Assembly (NCBI RefSeq): GCF_004363655.1
Contig: NZ_SNZH01000003.1
Coordinates: 366,020 to 430,019, forward strand
Origin: Tahibacter aquaticus
Lineage (GTDB): Bacteria > Pseudomonadota > Gammaproteobacteria > Xanthomonadales > Rhodanobacteraceae
Reading direction: 5' to 3'
DNA: 64,000 nt
The notes under the pieces are model-generated. The model was not told the DNA's origin. It saw nothing but the letters and a program-made list of their open reading frames with translations, and did not search any database. Numbering within the stretch: position 1 is the first letter of the stretch; each line of letters begins with the position of its first letter. This document shows positions 17,681-26,559 of the stretch, in pieces. The translations under genes were made by a program, and so were the position numbers.

Positions 17681-17759
17681 GCCGCTGATCCGATTCAACT
17701 CCTGTAGAAAACAGGAATTGCCAGCAGGCCGCCTTGGTGCTGGAAATGGTCAGATTTTT
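17681..17759 (+). repeat. Hairpin intergenic repeat, copy B
   Basis: This copy matches copy A (16975) along about 75 bases, including GCTGATCCGATTCAACT, CCAGCAGGCCG and TTGGTGCTGGAAA. Its hairpin is CCTGT-AGAAA-ACAGG, a different stem with the pairing kept. The remaining gene-less stretch 17760-17994 shows nothing else. Confidence 0.65.
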
Positions 17760-17994
17760 AGGGCGCTTATCGAGGTTTGCATCGCTGGTTAACATCGTCG
17801 TTGCACTGCATGCGGTCAGGACAGCAGTATTTTGTTCCCGGATTCCCTAGTCCGCTGAGCTGGCATACTTGAAAACCCGATCCGCAACCAGTCACGGAAC
17901 TCCATTCACCGGTGATTGGCAGTAAGGTGAGAGGTATTGTGTACTGGCGCCACAGTACGGTGAGGCCCAGAGCTAGGGCAGAAGGGGAAAGCGA

Positions 17995-18504
17995 ATGCGC
18001 CATGGAGATGAGACGTTGCCGGGCCCAGAGGATTCCGATTCTCTGGCTGACCGCGTGTTGCGACTGGAGGAAAGTGTCCGGTACATCGAGTCCACGCTGC
18101 GGCATACGTCGCGCGCCCGGGACGGGGTGATTTCCCACTTGAAGGAACAACTTTCGAGGAACGCGACCCTGCAAGCGCAGCAGAATAGTCAGCTTCAGAT
18201 TGATATAGCGAAGCTGAGCGGAGAACTGAAGTCCCAGATGGAAAGTGTCCGGGCTGACGTTCACAAATCGGAGTCCAGCGTCACGCGGTGGGTCGTGGTG
18301 GCGGGCGCGACGGTGGTGGCGGTGCTGGGTGGGCTGGGTTTCATCAGCAAGAGCGCGGATCACGAGCCGAGGGCGCCGACGGCAATTTCGGCGCCATACG
18401 TTCCATGGGTGCCAACTCAGGTGCCTGCACTCCCTGCGCCGACTCAGACAACTCCGGCTGCCCGCCAGGCTGACGCGCCCCCTGGCGTTCCCGAAACGAA
18501 ATAG
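17995..18504 (+). CDS. Coiled-coil protein with one membrane helix (hypothetical)
   Basis: This 169-residue protein has a charged coiled-coil region (about residues 17-95, heptads around SLADRVLRLEESV and LKEQLSRNATLQAQQNSQL). One membrane helix follows (VTRWVVVAGATVVAVLGGLGF, residues 98-118), then a proline- and threonine-rich tail. This is the layout of a tail-exposed membrane tether. No family was recognised. AAGGGGAAAG lies upstream of ATG 17995. Confidence 0.6.
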   Translation: MRHGDETLPGPEDSDSLADRVLRLEESVRYIESTLRHTSRARDGVISHLKEQLSRNATLQAQQNSQLQIDIAKLSGELKSQMESVRADVHKSESSVTRWVVVAGATVVAVLGGLGFISKSADHEPRAPTAISAPYVPWVPTQVPALPAPTQTTPAARQADAPPGVPETK

Positions 18505-18837
18505 CCACGAAGGTTCAGGCCGGAGCAGGGGCGATGTTAATTTTTGCCGGCCGCGATGTAGGCCCAGAATCTGAGTGTTGCCCCCGGCGAGGGTGTCCAA
18601 TCTCTGGACGCCCTTCGGATGGGGTGGTGTTTCACCACCCCACGGCAATGCGTCTGTCAAAACCACGCGAGATTATTCAGCAATTTATTCACAGCCCGGC
18701 TGCGTGACCATCAGCAGCGATATCGGAGTACCGATGTCAGGAAAGGTTGGAATTGAAATCGGACCTTTCGGCCAGGCCGACATGGGGATTCCCATATCGG
18801 CAAGGGGGCACCACGCCCCTCAACCTCCTTTTCTTCT
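18505..18837 (+). terminator. Gene-less stretch with two terminator-like hairpins
   Basis: TGGGGTGGTG/CACCACCCCA forms a ten-base stem with a three-base loop at 18620-18642. GGGGC/GCCCC around ACCAC at about 18804-18819 is followed by a pyrimidine-rich CCTTTTCTTCTT run. The first may end the plus-strand gene at 17995. The second lies just beyond the minus-strand HNH gene. I see no gene here. Confidence 0.5.
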
Positions 18838-19674
18838 TCAATGCATACCAAGCTCGGACAAGAGAAGTTGCACCTGGCCCGTTTTCGCAAGCTCCACGAA
18901 TCTATCCGAGCTATAAGTCAAGAACCTTAAATTTCGCAATTTTGGCCCAGATTCGTCAATGAATATGCCGCCTCCCGAGCAAAGGACGAAGTTAGAATTT
19001 CCGACGGCGAGCCCGTTGCGATTCCATAGCTCAAATCTATCTGGTCGGAAAACCACGCGGCTCGTTCCGAAAGCGAAATCGAGGTGCTCAAAATAGATGC
19101 AGTTCGGGGCAATCACCGAAAATCTCAGCGAGATTCTTCCAGCGGATTCCCGAACAATTGCTTGCTTGCCAACGAACTGCGCGTCCCACGTATCTCGGCA
19201 AATGGACAATTCGTTGTCGACAATCTTTATAGTCGGACGGCCGGCGTCATCAAAAAATGTCGCATTCAGCAATAGCCTGCCTTCTTCCACGACGATCTTA
19301 AGTGCAGGCTCGCTGCCTACAGTGATGAGGTCCCCCGTACCAAAGAATATTGCTGTCCCGGCAATTACGTATAGTGGCGCCTGCACTCGCACCAGGCGGT
19401 GTGCGTCTTTACTCTGACAATACGGTGCGGCGTTGTGCTTGATGACGTCTTGATCTGATAGCCAATTGCCCACCTCTTGGTGGTGGGTTCCGCAGAGAAG
19501 GGTTATCCCTTCCGGGTCGTGGTCCTTGGCTTCGGAAAAAGCAGGCGAAAAATGGTGGTATTGAATGACCGCTGACCCGCAAACCACGCATCCGAAGCCG
19601 CATCTTTGGCGCACTAGTCGCTTTCTCGGCTCGGGAATGCTGCGTGGTAGGCCGTGCCGGTTATGTTCGCTCAT
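18838..19674 (-). CDS. HNH-type endonuclease domain protein
   Basis: This 278-residue protein has an N-terminal HNH zinc site: CGFGCVVCG, then YHHFSP with the catalytic HH, then LLCGTHHQEVGN closing the motif at about residues 26-75. The rest is a beta-rich region of unknown kind (about residues 90-278, with repeated short hydrophobic strands). ATG 19674 (MSEHNRHGL) is chosen because a conserved-looking basic N-terminus follows. The gene is clearly less GC-rich than its neighbours, a sign of transfer, although it lies outside the tRNA-bounded element. Its role, perhaps phage defence, is inference. Confidence 0.65.
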   Translation of the reverse strand: MSEHNRHGLPRSIPEPRKRLVRQRCGFGCVVCGSAVIQYHHFSPAFSEAKDHDPEGITLLCGTHHQEVGNWLSDQDVIKHNAAPYCQSKDAHRLVRVQAPLYVIAGTAIFFGTGDLITVGSEPALKIVVEEGRLLLNATFFDDAGRPTIKIVDNELSICRDTWDAQFVGKQAIVRESAGRISLRFSVIAPNCIYFEHLDFAFGTSRVVFRPDRFELWNRNGLAVGNSNFVLCSGGGIFIDESGPKLRNLRFLTYSSDRFVELAKTGQVQLLLSELGMH

Positions 19675-19795
19675 GCCGCTGCTCCGCTGAGGTGATCTAC
19701 CGCGTCGGCCGTACAACGATCGCCGGGGTAGCCGGGACGAAGTCAGTAACTCTTTCCAAGAGTCCATGTTTTGACGTGTCCCACAAGACCGCTGA

Positions 19796-19990
19796 CTAAC
19801 GGCCGAACAGGTCCTTCTTCAAAATCGGCCAACCCAGCCAGAGCCAGGGAACGTACAGGACTGCGCCTAAGATGGCTGTGCCGATCGCCGCGCCGAAGCG
19901 CCGGTGTTGCGCATGCGCGACGACCGAGGCGAGGACCACGCCGAAACTGGCGACTCCCCAAAGCGTAATACCAAGGGTCCGAAGGCACAC
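19796..19990 (-). CDS. Small two-helix membrane protein (hypothetical)
   Basis: A 64-residue frame has two hydrophobic segments (TLWGVASFGVVLASVVA and AIGTAILGAVLYVPWLWLG) joined by a basic loop and ending KKDLFGR. The composition is typical of a small inner-membrane protein. No family is recognised. Confidence 0.45.
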   Translation of the reverse strand: MCLRTLGITLWGVASFGVVLASVVAHAQHRRFGAAIGTAILGAVLYVPWLWLGWPILKKDLFGR

Positions 19991-20122
19991 GACTAGCGTC
20001 GACCTCAGTTTAGGGCGGGTGTTGGCGTACCTTTCAAGACCAATGATCAGTGCGCGCTTTGCTGCCCGTGAGAGAAACAGTTAGCACGCGGCAGACCTAC
20101 TGCACCACTCCTGGAGGAATGC

Positions 20123-20491
20123 ATGGTCATCACCTGTCCCAAGTGTCGACACGAGAACGTCGCGGCCACCGGCCAGGCCATGGAGGCGTGCCCGCAATGC
20201 GGGGTGATCTACGCCCGCGCCGCGCTCGCGCAGCACCAGCAGCGCCAGGTGGAATCCGTGCGAGCCCGCGTGGCGGCTGCCGTGCCGGATGGGAATGCGC
20301 CGGGGTTCGTTGAGCGCTTCGGCTGGTACCTGACGATCGCGGGGGCGTTGTACGGTTCGGTAATGCTGATTTCGACCTGGGTGCTGGCGGAGAGCGCGCC
20401 GCAGCAGGCGGCCGGCGCAGGCCTCGCCGCGGCCGCGGTGGTCGTCCCGTACTGCCTGGCCAGGGCTCTGCAGCAGCTGTTCCGGAAATAG
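20123..20491 (+). CDS. Zinc-ribbon plus two-helix membrane protein
   Basis: This 122-residue protein has an N-terminal zinc ribbon (CPKC at residues 5-8, CPQC at about 23-26), a helical Gln/Arg linker and two membrane helices (YLTIAGALYGSVMLISTW and AGLAAAAVVVPYCLA). A GGAGGA site precedes ATG 20123. The layout is common in uncharacterised proteobacterial membrane proteins. Its function is unknown. The stop is three bases before the next gene, so they form an operon. Confidence 0.7.
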   Translation: MVITCPKCRHENVAATGQAMEACPQCGVIYARAALAQHQQRQVESVRARVAAAVPDGNAPGFVERFGWYLTIAGALYGSVMLISTWVLAESAPQQAAGAGLAAAAVVVPYCLARALQQLFRK

Positions 20492-20494
20492 GCC

Positions 20495-21049
20495 ATGCCG
20501 CCGGCGAATCGACTCCTGGGGCAATCGCACTACCTGCAGCTCACCTCCAGCAGCGGTGGAGTTGTTGACCTTGGAGACTATCGACTGCGGCGCTTCGACC
20601 CCGACGATCTGGCGCGCTATGCAGAGCTCATGTGCGACGAGGGAACGCGCGGGGTGTGGGCGATAGCTGAGCAGCCCGAGGTATATGCGGCCCGCTGCGC
20701 GCACTTCCCGCTCCCGTGGGTTGCAGCGGTCGAATCGCGGCCAGTCGGGGTGATCGTGGGTATTGTCGTCGCGCACGGCGACTTGTGCGGCGAGTATTCC
20801 GACCTAGCCGTCTACTTGGTTTCCGAGCATCGAGGTCAGGGCCTAGGTCGACTCATCCTGAGCGTGCTGGTAACGCTGGCGCGCGACTACGGCACGCAGC
20901 CCACGGTCCGCACCATGAGCGGAGACGAGCGTGCGAGCGCCGTTGCAGGTAAGTGCGGTTTCCGAGTTGTTGGGCCGGATCCGGACCATCCCAGGCAGAT
21001 CCTGTGGCGGTACGTCGTACCTGCCGCCATCGCCGACGTGGGCGAGTGA
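20495..21049 (+). CDS. GNAT-family N-acetyltransferase
   Basis: This 184-residue protein shows the GNAT core: YRLRRFDPDDL as first strand, YSDLAVYLVSEHRGQGLGRLIL as motif A with the RGQGLG acetyl-CoA loop, and VAGKCGFRVVG as motif B. The substrate is unknown. The N-terminal 25 residues precede the fold and may be non-native, since the start is set only by closeness to the upstream gene. Confidence 0.75.
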   Translation: MPPANRLLGQSHYLQLTSSSGGVVDLGDYRLRRFDPDDLARYAELMCDEGTRGVWAIAEQPEVYAARCAHFPLPWVAAVESRPVGVIVGIVVAHGDLCGEYSDLAVYLVSEHRGQGLGRLILSVLVTLARDYGTQPTVRTMSGDERASAVAGKCGFRVVGPDPDHPRQILWRYVVPAAIADVGE

Positions 21050-21215
21050 TCACAGCGGACGAGTAGAGGAGTAGCGCTCAGGGTGTCGATTGCTTTACAC
21101 AAGTGCAAAAATGCGTTGTGTAATTCGTGTGTAACCGTGTCGCCAAAACCCGGCAAAACGGTGCAACAGGAGGCAACGAAGCCACTGCTTATTTGCTTGA
21201 TTCTGCAAGGATAAG

Positions 21216-21259
21216 TGGTGGCCGGGGACGGAATCGAACCGCCGACACGGGGATTTTCA
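21216..21259 (-). tRNA. 3' half of tRNA-Phe: probable attachment-site remnant
   Basis: Read on the minus strand, this gives the Phe anticodon loop TTGAAAA, TCCCC, GTGTC variable loop, T-arm GGCGG-TTCGATT-CCGTC, then CCCGGCC and ACCA. The 5' half (D-arm and 5' acceptor) is absent; the anticodon stem has no partner. A 3' tRNA fragment beside an integrase is the classic attachment site left by an integrative element, with the element on the right. Confidence 0.75.
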
Positions 21260-21443
21260 ACGGAAGGTCCGATGAATTGTTGATCGAGCCTCGGACACGT
21301 AATATTTATTAATCAATAGGTTACGGAAATATCGCTTGGCAACAGGCCGTCGGTAACCGCGGCTGACCGAGGGTTTTAGGGAGCCATAGGGGAGCCAGGA
21401 CCTCTGGTAGCCTACGCGCCATCCCCCAGGCGCGCGGCTTCCC

Positions 21444-23042
21444 ATGGCCACCTCCGTTCACCTCGACCTGACCCCCAAAATCCTCGACATCCTCCGCTTT
21501 GACACGATGCTGGATGCGCAGGGGAGACCCGCCGGGCCGACGCCGGCCAGCGCGAAGGAGTGGGTGGTTCGGGACAAGGGCGTTCGAGGCCTGCTCCTCC
21601 GCCTGACGCCGCGCACGATCACCTGGTATGTGCAGCGAAAGGTTGCCGGGGCGCCGATGCGCCGGGCCATGGGGCACTGGTGGAGCGCGGACGAAGGCTA
21701 CCGGCGGCTCTCCCTGACCGAAGCGCGCAAGCGAGCCAAGATTTGGCTCGGGCTGATGGAGCAGGGCATTGATCCGCTCGTCGAGAAAAAGAAGCGGCAG
21801 CGGGCCGCGCAGTCGGAGCGCGAACGCGACGGCCTGACGCTCAAAGTGGCGTTTGACGATTACGTGGAAGCCCGCGCCCGGAAAGCCAAAGCCAGCACCA
21901 CGGCCGACCGAAAGAAAGTGCCCAAATGGATGACGGGGGCTCCCTTGTGGGTGATGCCCGTGCACGACATCGACGAGGCGGCGGTGGAGGCAACCCTCGG
22001 CCCGCTGCTGCGCGCGGTGGCCGATGGAACGAAGCGGCCGGCCTGGGGGCCGAAATCGCTGAGCGGCGGCACCGTCGCCAAGCTGTTCGCCTATTGCTCG
22101 GCGGCCTACGCGCGTGCGTCACCCAAGGTCGGTCTTCCGTCCGGGCGTGGGGTGGGCCCGTTCGCGGCGTGGCGTGCGGATCAGCGATGGCCGCAGCCGG
22201 TGCGGCGGGAGACGTATCTGGCCACGGCCAGCGACGCCGGACAGTCCTGGCTGAAGCAGCTCGTGGATCTGCGCGCCCAAGCTCACGATCCGGACATCCT
22301 GCGGCAGCGGCCGGATCCGCGCAGCCGCGAAGTCAAGCCTCACGCGAGCGTGCTCCTGGATTTCTTCCTATGCGTCCTGCTGTGGGGTTCGCGGAAAGAG
22401 GAGACCGCGCGGCTGAAATGGGACGACGTGGACCTGGAGCGCAACCTCATCGTGTTCCCGGCCTCGGTCACCAAGTCGGGCAAGGCCGGCGTTGTGCCGC
22501 TGACCCCGTGGGCGAAAGAGGTCCTGGTCGAGCGGCGTACCGCGAACAGCGCATGGCGCCCTGACGACGAAGCGTGTTGGGTGTTTCCGTCCCGTCAACG
22601 GGGCAAGCCGTTGAACAACCCACGATCGGTCTTGCTGGCGCTCCAGAAGCACACCGGCCTCTGGATCACCGCGCACGACCTCCGTCGCACGTTGGCAACC
22701 GAGCTCGGCCAGGTGCAGGTCTCGGTTGAGAGTCTTGGGCGTCTGCTCATCGTCGGCGCCGCGTTGAACCACAGCCGGGGCGCAACCGGCGCTACGCCGA
22801 GCAACGCGACGTCGGGGTACATCCAGGAGCAGGCGGAAGTCCTGCGGCCGAGCTACCAAGCGCGGGAGAACAAGCTGCGTTCGTTGGTCGGTTTGCCTGC
22901 CTTGTCAAAGAGAGCAGCGGCTCAGGTCTCAGCTTCCGAGTCGATCGATTTGGCGGCCCTGTTGCATCGGCTTGAGACCGATGGTGTCGCCGCACAGCAA
23001 GTCCTCGAGGCATTGCTGCGTCGGCGCGCGACAACGTCCTGA
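21444..23042 (+). CDS. Tyrosine-type site-specific integrase
   Basis: This 532-residue integrase has an N-terminal DUF4102-like arm (up to about residue 125) and a central core-binding domain. The catalytic domain contains Arg317 (LLWGSRKEE), Lys near 347, His411-x2-Arg414 (HDLRR), His443 (LNHSR) and the nucleophile Tyr459 (SGYIQE). All five positions are filled, so it should be active. It starts about 185 bases from the tRNA-Phe fragment, as expected for an element integrase that uses a tRNA 3' end. The length is larger than the usual 400 residues owing to insertions in the core. Confidence 0.9.
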   Translation: MATSVHLDLTPKILDILRFDTMLDAQGRPAGPTPASAKEWVVRDKGVRGLLLRLTPRTITWYVQRKVAGAPMRRAMGHWWSADEGYRRLSLTEARKRAKIWLGLMEQGIDPLVEKKKRQRAAQSERERDGLTLKVAFDDYVEARARKAKASTTADRKKVPKWMTGAPLWVMPVHDIDEAAVEATLGPLLRAVADGTKRPAWGPKSLSGGTVAKLFAYCSAAYARASPKVGLPSGRGVGPFAAWRADQRWPQPVRRETYLATASDAGQSWLKQLVDLRAQAHDPDILRQRPDPRSREVKPHASVLLDFFLCVLLWGSRKEETARLKWDDVDLERNLIVFPASVTKSGKAGVVPLTPWAKEVLVERRTANSAWRPDDEACWVFPSRQRGKPLNNPRSVLLALQKHTGLWITAHDLRRTLATELGQVQVSVESLGRLLIVGAALNHSRGATGATPSNATSGYIQEQAEVLRPSYQARENKLRSLVGLPALSKRAAAQVSASESIDLAALLHRLETDGVAAQQVLEALLRRRATTS

Positions 23043-23257
23043 GCAACCGCGGACCGAAAGGTTTCAATCTGGGGCAAGGCAAAGAAAGCTTGCGACGGGC
23101 GCACTACCAGTCCTTCCCGACGATGTCGCCTTGTATCCAACGTTTCTTTATGTGCATATAGCAAAGAAGGCGCTCCGTTCGCTTCTCACTGGCCGCCGCA
23201 GTCGTGTTCAAAAAACTATTCTTCCGCCTCATCAGCGCAGAGGCAGGTAGGGGGCTC

Positions 23258-24184
23258 ATGGCACAGTTTGAGTTGATCACATCGCAGAACGACATCGGCG
23301 TTGCGCAGCGAGCGTTTGAACGGTTGCTCGATTCAGCAATGCCAAGGTGTCCGGGCACCTTCATGATCGGCTATCAAGGGGGCAATGTCGAAACAAAAAG
23401 CCTTCGATCCAACAGAGACATCTGGCACCACCGACAGATCGTCACCGAGGGCGTGAAGTACCCGCGGTACTGGAACGCGTTCGGACTTGCCGCGGATCTC
23501 CGATCTACCGGCTCAAACAAGATAACGGTCGAGATCAACTCTCCGATCGTCGGGGCTGCGCCGGCCGTGGCCGGTTTGTTTGCGCGCGAAGTTTCAAGCG
23601 GACGACTTGCCCTGCTTCACAGCGGCAAGGTAGGAGGAGGGAAGGCTGGCGTGGGTCAATCGGCCTTCGTTGGCTGGTTCGATGGAACACCTGTGCAGGT
23701 GTCGAACGCGGAGCGTCGTGGAAAGAAGCGGGAAGCTTTTTTGATCGCCCTGCTCGATGACCCCAAAGGAGTTCGCGGTGTCTCCAAGTTCGTTTCAGCG
23801 GTCGCGGCGTTCAAGGCCCGGGATTCAACAATCGACTTAAGACGCATGACCTTGCAAGAGCTTCGAAGGCGTGCGCTTGCAGCTGAGCGTCTTCCGAAGA
23901 AAAGTGCGCGCACTTCGTTCGTGTTCAAGCGGAATCCGTACGTTGCTGGCCACGCGAAGAGGCGCGCCGATGGGCGGTGCGACCTTTGTTCGAAACCAGC
24001 TCCCTTCGTGTTCGACAACGAGCCGTTTTTGGAGTGCCATCACGTCCTGCCGTTGTCCGACGGCGGGACGGACACCATCGACAATACCGTTGCGTTGTGC
24101 CCTAACTGCCACCGCCGTATGCATCTTGATCCGGCGGACACGGACCTTGAGCGGCTCCGCCGGCGAGCCGTTGGTAAAGGCTAA
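23258..24184 (+). CDS. HNH endonuclease
   Basis: This 308-residue protein ends in a complete HNH module (CDLCSKPAP, ECHHVLPLSDGGTD, TVALCPNCHRRMH), with the two zinc Cys pairs and the catalytic HH. The N-terminal 200 residues have no recognised domain; they may bind DNA or a specific target, as in McrA-type restriction enzymes. ATG 23258 has a purine-rich GTAGGGGG upstream and is preferred over GTG 23204. As the first gene after the integrase it is likely element-borne defence, but that is inference. Confidence 0.7.
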   Translation: MAQFELITSQNDIGVAQRAFERLLDSAMPRCPGTFMIGYQGGNVETKSLRSNRDIWHHRQIVTEGVKYPRYWNAFGLAADLRSTGSNKITVEINSPIVGAAPAVAGLFAREVSSGRLALLHSGKVGGGKAGVGQSAFVGWFDGTPVQVSNAERRGKKREAFLIALLDDPKGVRGVSKFVSAVAAFKARDSTIDLRRMTLQELRRRALAAERLPKKSARTSFVFKRNPYVAGHAKRRADGRCDLCSKPAPFVFDNEPFLECHHVLPLSDGGTDTIDNTVALCPNCHRRMHLDPADTDLERLRRRAVGKG

Positions 24185-24203
24185 CTTTCAGGAGGAGAGG
24201 TTC

Positions 24204-24872
24204 GTGCGCACACGACTTTGCTTGACGATTCTGGCAATGGCTGGCACGCCGGCCGCCTACGGTGCCAACAGCTGTGGTTCTGCGCCTCTGCCTACCACGC
24301 CCGTTGGTCCTACCAGTTCGGTTGTATGGCGGGCCAGCAATTCGGATTCGCCCGTCAACGCCACCATTTGGCGCATACCATGCAGCGCCACGGATTCGAT
24401 GGTCGTAGTAACACTCACGCCATCGCCGGGGGCTACGTCTCCCTTCATTTGCTACACGAGCATAACGCTCCTTCAGGCAGGTGGGCTTCAAACCACCGCG
24501 TTCAACTTGCGAACCGATCCGCCAACGAGCTCAAATATTTGCCGGAGTGTGGTTTCTACGGTGACCGCGGCGCTTGTTCCCACCGTTGCCACGCCCGCAG
24601 CAGTGGACTTCGATCAAGGCTTCAGCCTTGATTACGACGGGACCTCATCGGGTCATCACGTTGTGGCCGTTTCCGCGTACAACCCAGCTGCATACAACTT
24701 GACGCCGCCACCGGGTCCGAACAGCGTGAACGTTTTTGTGGGAGGAAAAAACGTACTCTTTCAGAACTGCACGGTGGCTTCGGCGCCTGTGGGTGGCAGC
24801 ACGCAATACACAGCGAGCTGCGCTTTAGAGGCCCCGATGAAAGCATCAGGATTCGAGCGTTACGACTATTAG
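24204..24872 (+). CDS. Secreted protein of unknown function
   Basis: This 222-residue protein starts at GTG 24204, behind a strong GGAGGAG. It has a signal peptide (MRTRLCLTILAMAGTPAAYGA) and a Ser/Thr/Pro/Val-rich, beta-strand-like mature part with scattered Cys. It lies 19 bases after the HNH gene, and its stop overlaps the stop of the opposing recombinase by four bases. No family is recognised. Confidence 0.6.
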   Translation: MRTRLCLTILAMAGTPAAYGANSCGSAPLPTTPVGPTSSVVWRASNSDSPVNATIWRIPCSATDSMVVVTLTPSPGATSPFICYTSITLLQAGGLQTTAFNLRTDPPTSSNICRSVVSTVTAALVPTVATPAAVDFDQGFSLDYDGTSSGHHVVAVSAYNPAAYNLTPPPGPNSVNVFVGGKNVLFQNCTVASAPVGGSTQYTASCALEAPMKASGFERYDY

Positions 24873-25903
24873 TCTGGACGCTCAGTACGTCGCTCAGGCG
24901 ACCTCGTCGGATCCTTTGTGGCGAGCACGCGCGCCATGCGGCGGCGCGCAGCGAACACGGACTGCGCTTCAGCGAACACTTCGGGATCCACGATGCCCGC
25001 GAAAGCGCCCTTCGATCGAACCCATGTTGTTTCTGGATTGATCACGATGCGCGATCGCAGTTTGCGCGAGCGGCGGTTGTACACGTTGTTGCCGATGTAA
25101 GCCTCGTTGCGAAGGATGGCCCGGATCCGCTTGGGTTTCCACGGCCGACCTCCCGGACCGGGAATTCCTTCTGCGTTGAGGTCTGCAGCGATCCGGTTCA
25201 TGGAGTGTTTCAGCAGGGCGAAGTGGCGGAAGATGCGCATCACCACGGCCACTTCGAGTGCTGGGCCGGGAACGAGTACCGTCCGGTCCTCGCGCAACGA
25301 TTTCCGCTCGCCCGGGTGCAGCACACCTTTCCGCTCGCCTCGTTCGTTGACCAGCATCCTCTGCAAACCGTACGCCGCTTCCGCACCCTGCCAGTAGCCT
25401 TTCTCCACAAGTCGGGATTGTCCGGTGAAAACCCGCACCGACAGCTCGCGGCCGAACTCGCTCGCCATGGTCCGCTTGATCGACTTGATGAGCGCGGACA
25501 TCGGACTGCTGTCGTCCTCGAACGGCTCCGCGCAGTAGAGCACGCGGATACCGGCCCGCCGGCAGGCGAACTCGTAGTACGCGCTTTCGTCCGCGTCCTG
25601 CGATCGTCCCCACCGGCTCACGTCGTAAACGAGCACCACTGAGAACTCCAACTCCGATTCTCCCGCCGTCACGTCGGTGATCAGCTGCTGCAGCGCTTCG
25701 CGCCCATCGAAGGTTCGTCCGCTTTTGCCGGCGTCGGCGTAGGTCTTGACCACGCGCATGCCGCGTTCGTCGGCGTAGGCGCGGATCGCGGCGCTTTGGT
25801 TCTCCAGCGAGTAGCGTTGGTGCTCCTTCGACATGCGGATGTACTCCGCTACGTGAACGACGTTCCGATTGCTGGAGTTGTTGGGACCAACGGTTGCACT
25901 CAC
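24869..25903 (-). CDS. Serine recombinase (resolvase/recombinase family)
   Basis: This 344-residue large-type serine recombinase has the nucleophile Ser25 in EYIRMSKEHQRYS and a resolvase core with DVSRWGRS carrying catalytic arginines. A Recombinase domain follows (LNAEGIPGPGGRPWKPKRIRAILRN, matching the family's DNA-contact motif). A final zinc-ribbon/coiled region appears shortened. GTG 25903 is chosen because AAGGAAA sits eight bases upstream; ATG 25921 and GTG 25996 lack one. It follows the mobilisation genes in the same direction and may be a second integration system or a resolvase. Confidence 0.85.
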   Translation of the reverse strand: MSATVGPNNSSNRNVVHVAEYIRMSKEHQRYSLENQSAAIRAYADERGMRVVKTYADAGKSGRTFDGREALQQLITDVTAGESELEFSVVLVYDVSRWGRSQDADESAYYEFACRRAGIRVLYCAEPFEDDSSPMSALIKSIKRTMASEFGRELSVRVFTGQSRLVEKGYWQGAEAAYGLQRMLVNERGERKGVLHPGERKSLREDRTVLVPGPALEVAVVMRIFRHFALLKHSMNRIAADLNAEGIPGPGGRPWKPKRIRAILRNEAYIGNNVYNRRSRKLRSRIVINPETTWVRSKGAFAGIVDPEVFAEAQSVFAARRRMARVLATKDPTRSPERRTERPD

Positions 25904-26064
25904 GTTCGTTTCCTTCTGCATGCATGGGTCGGTTGCAGAGCCGTCCGGGCGCGCCGACGAAGCGCGGTGGACGATGACGATGCCCTCCGGAGCCACGCGC
26001 TCGTCGCGCTCGGCCGGTGATCGCTTGCACGCCGCTGCACGGCGCGTTCTTTCTGTTGCTCGGG

Positions 26065-26559
26065 CTACTCGGGCTGCCGTGTGTCGGTCCCGCTGTCGTG
26101 CGAGCCCATCGCTGCCGCGAGGGTCGCCGCTGCAGCTTCGTCGGACGCGTCGGTTCCCTCGATCGTCTCCGCACTGCCGCGGTCGCGATCAACGGGCTTC
26201 GGTCCGGCGATCCCCGACTGCACGGAACCGCTCCGGCGACCTTGGGCCAAGTAGCCTTCGCCGTGGCGTAGGTAGGCGACACGTACCGTCGGCGAATGCG
26301 ACGCCCGTGCTCGTCCGTCGATGAGCGCACCCGCAACCTCCGCGAGCCCCCAGTCCGGGACCACGGCTTGCACCAAGGAGCCGATCTCCAAGCGCAGGCG
26401 CGTTCCGCTGCGCCGTGCCGCTTCTTTTTCCTGCGCCGCCTCGCGCAGTTCGTGAAACAGTTGCCGAGCCTGCAGCTGCGCTACCCGTTTCGTCGCCCGC
26501 GCGACCTGCACCGCCATGCGTTGTTCCGCTGCTGTGCGTTTTGTGCGTTTGTCGATCAC
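26065..26559 (-). CDS. traD: Conjugal transfer TraD-like protein
   Basis: This 164-residue protein has a basic helical N-terminus (MIDKRTKRTAAEQRMAVQ) followed by the segment RLEIGSLVQAVVPDWGLAEVAGALID. That segment resembles the small TraD protein that accompanies MobA/TraA relaxases on MOBQ plasmids, not the large coupling ATPase of the same name. Its C-terminal 70 residues are low in complexity. Its start overlaps the previous gene by four bases (ATGA). Position next to a relaxase supports the call. Confidence 0.65.
   Translation of the reverse strand: MIDKRTKRTAAEQRMAVQVARATKRVAQLQARQLFHELREAAQEKEAARRSGTRLRLEIGSLVQAVVPDWGLAEVAGALIDGRARASHSPTVRVAYLRHGEGYLAQGRRSGSVQSGIAGPKPVDRDRGSAETIEGTDASDEAAAATLAAAMGSHDSGTDTRQPE

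Noticed and set aside
21127-21312. Plus-strand 61-residue frame containing GGRGRNRTADTGIF
   Set aside because: It is the well-known false protein produced by reading a tRNA gene in antisense; the DNA is the tRNA-Phe 3' half.
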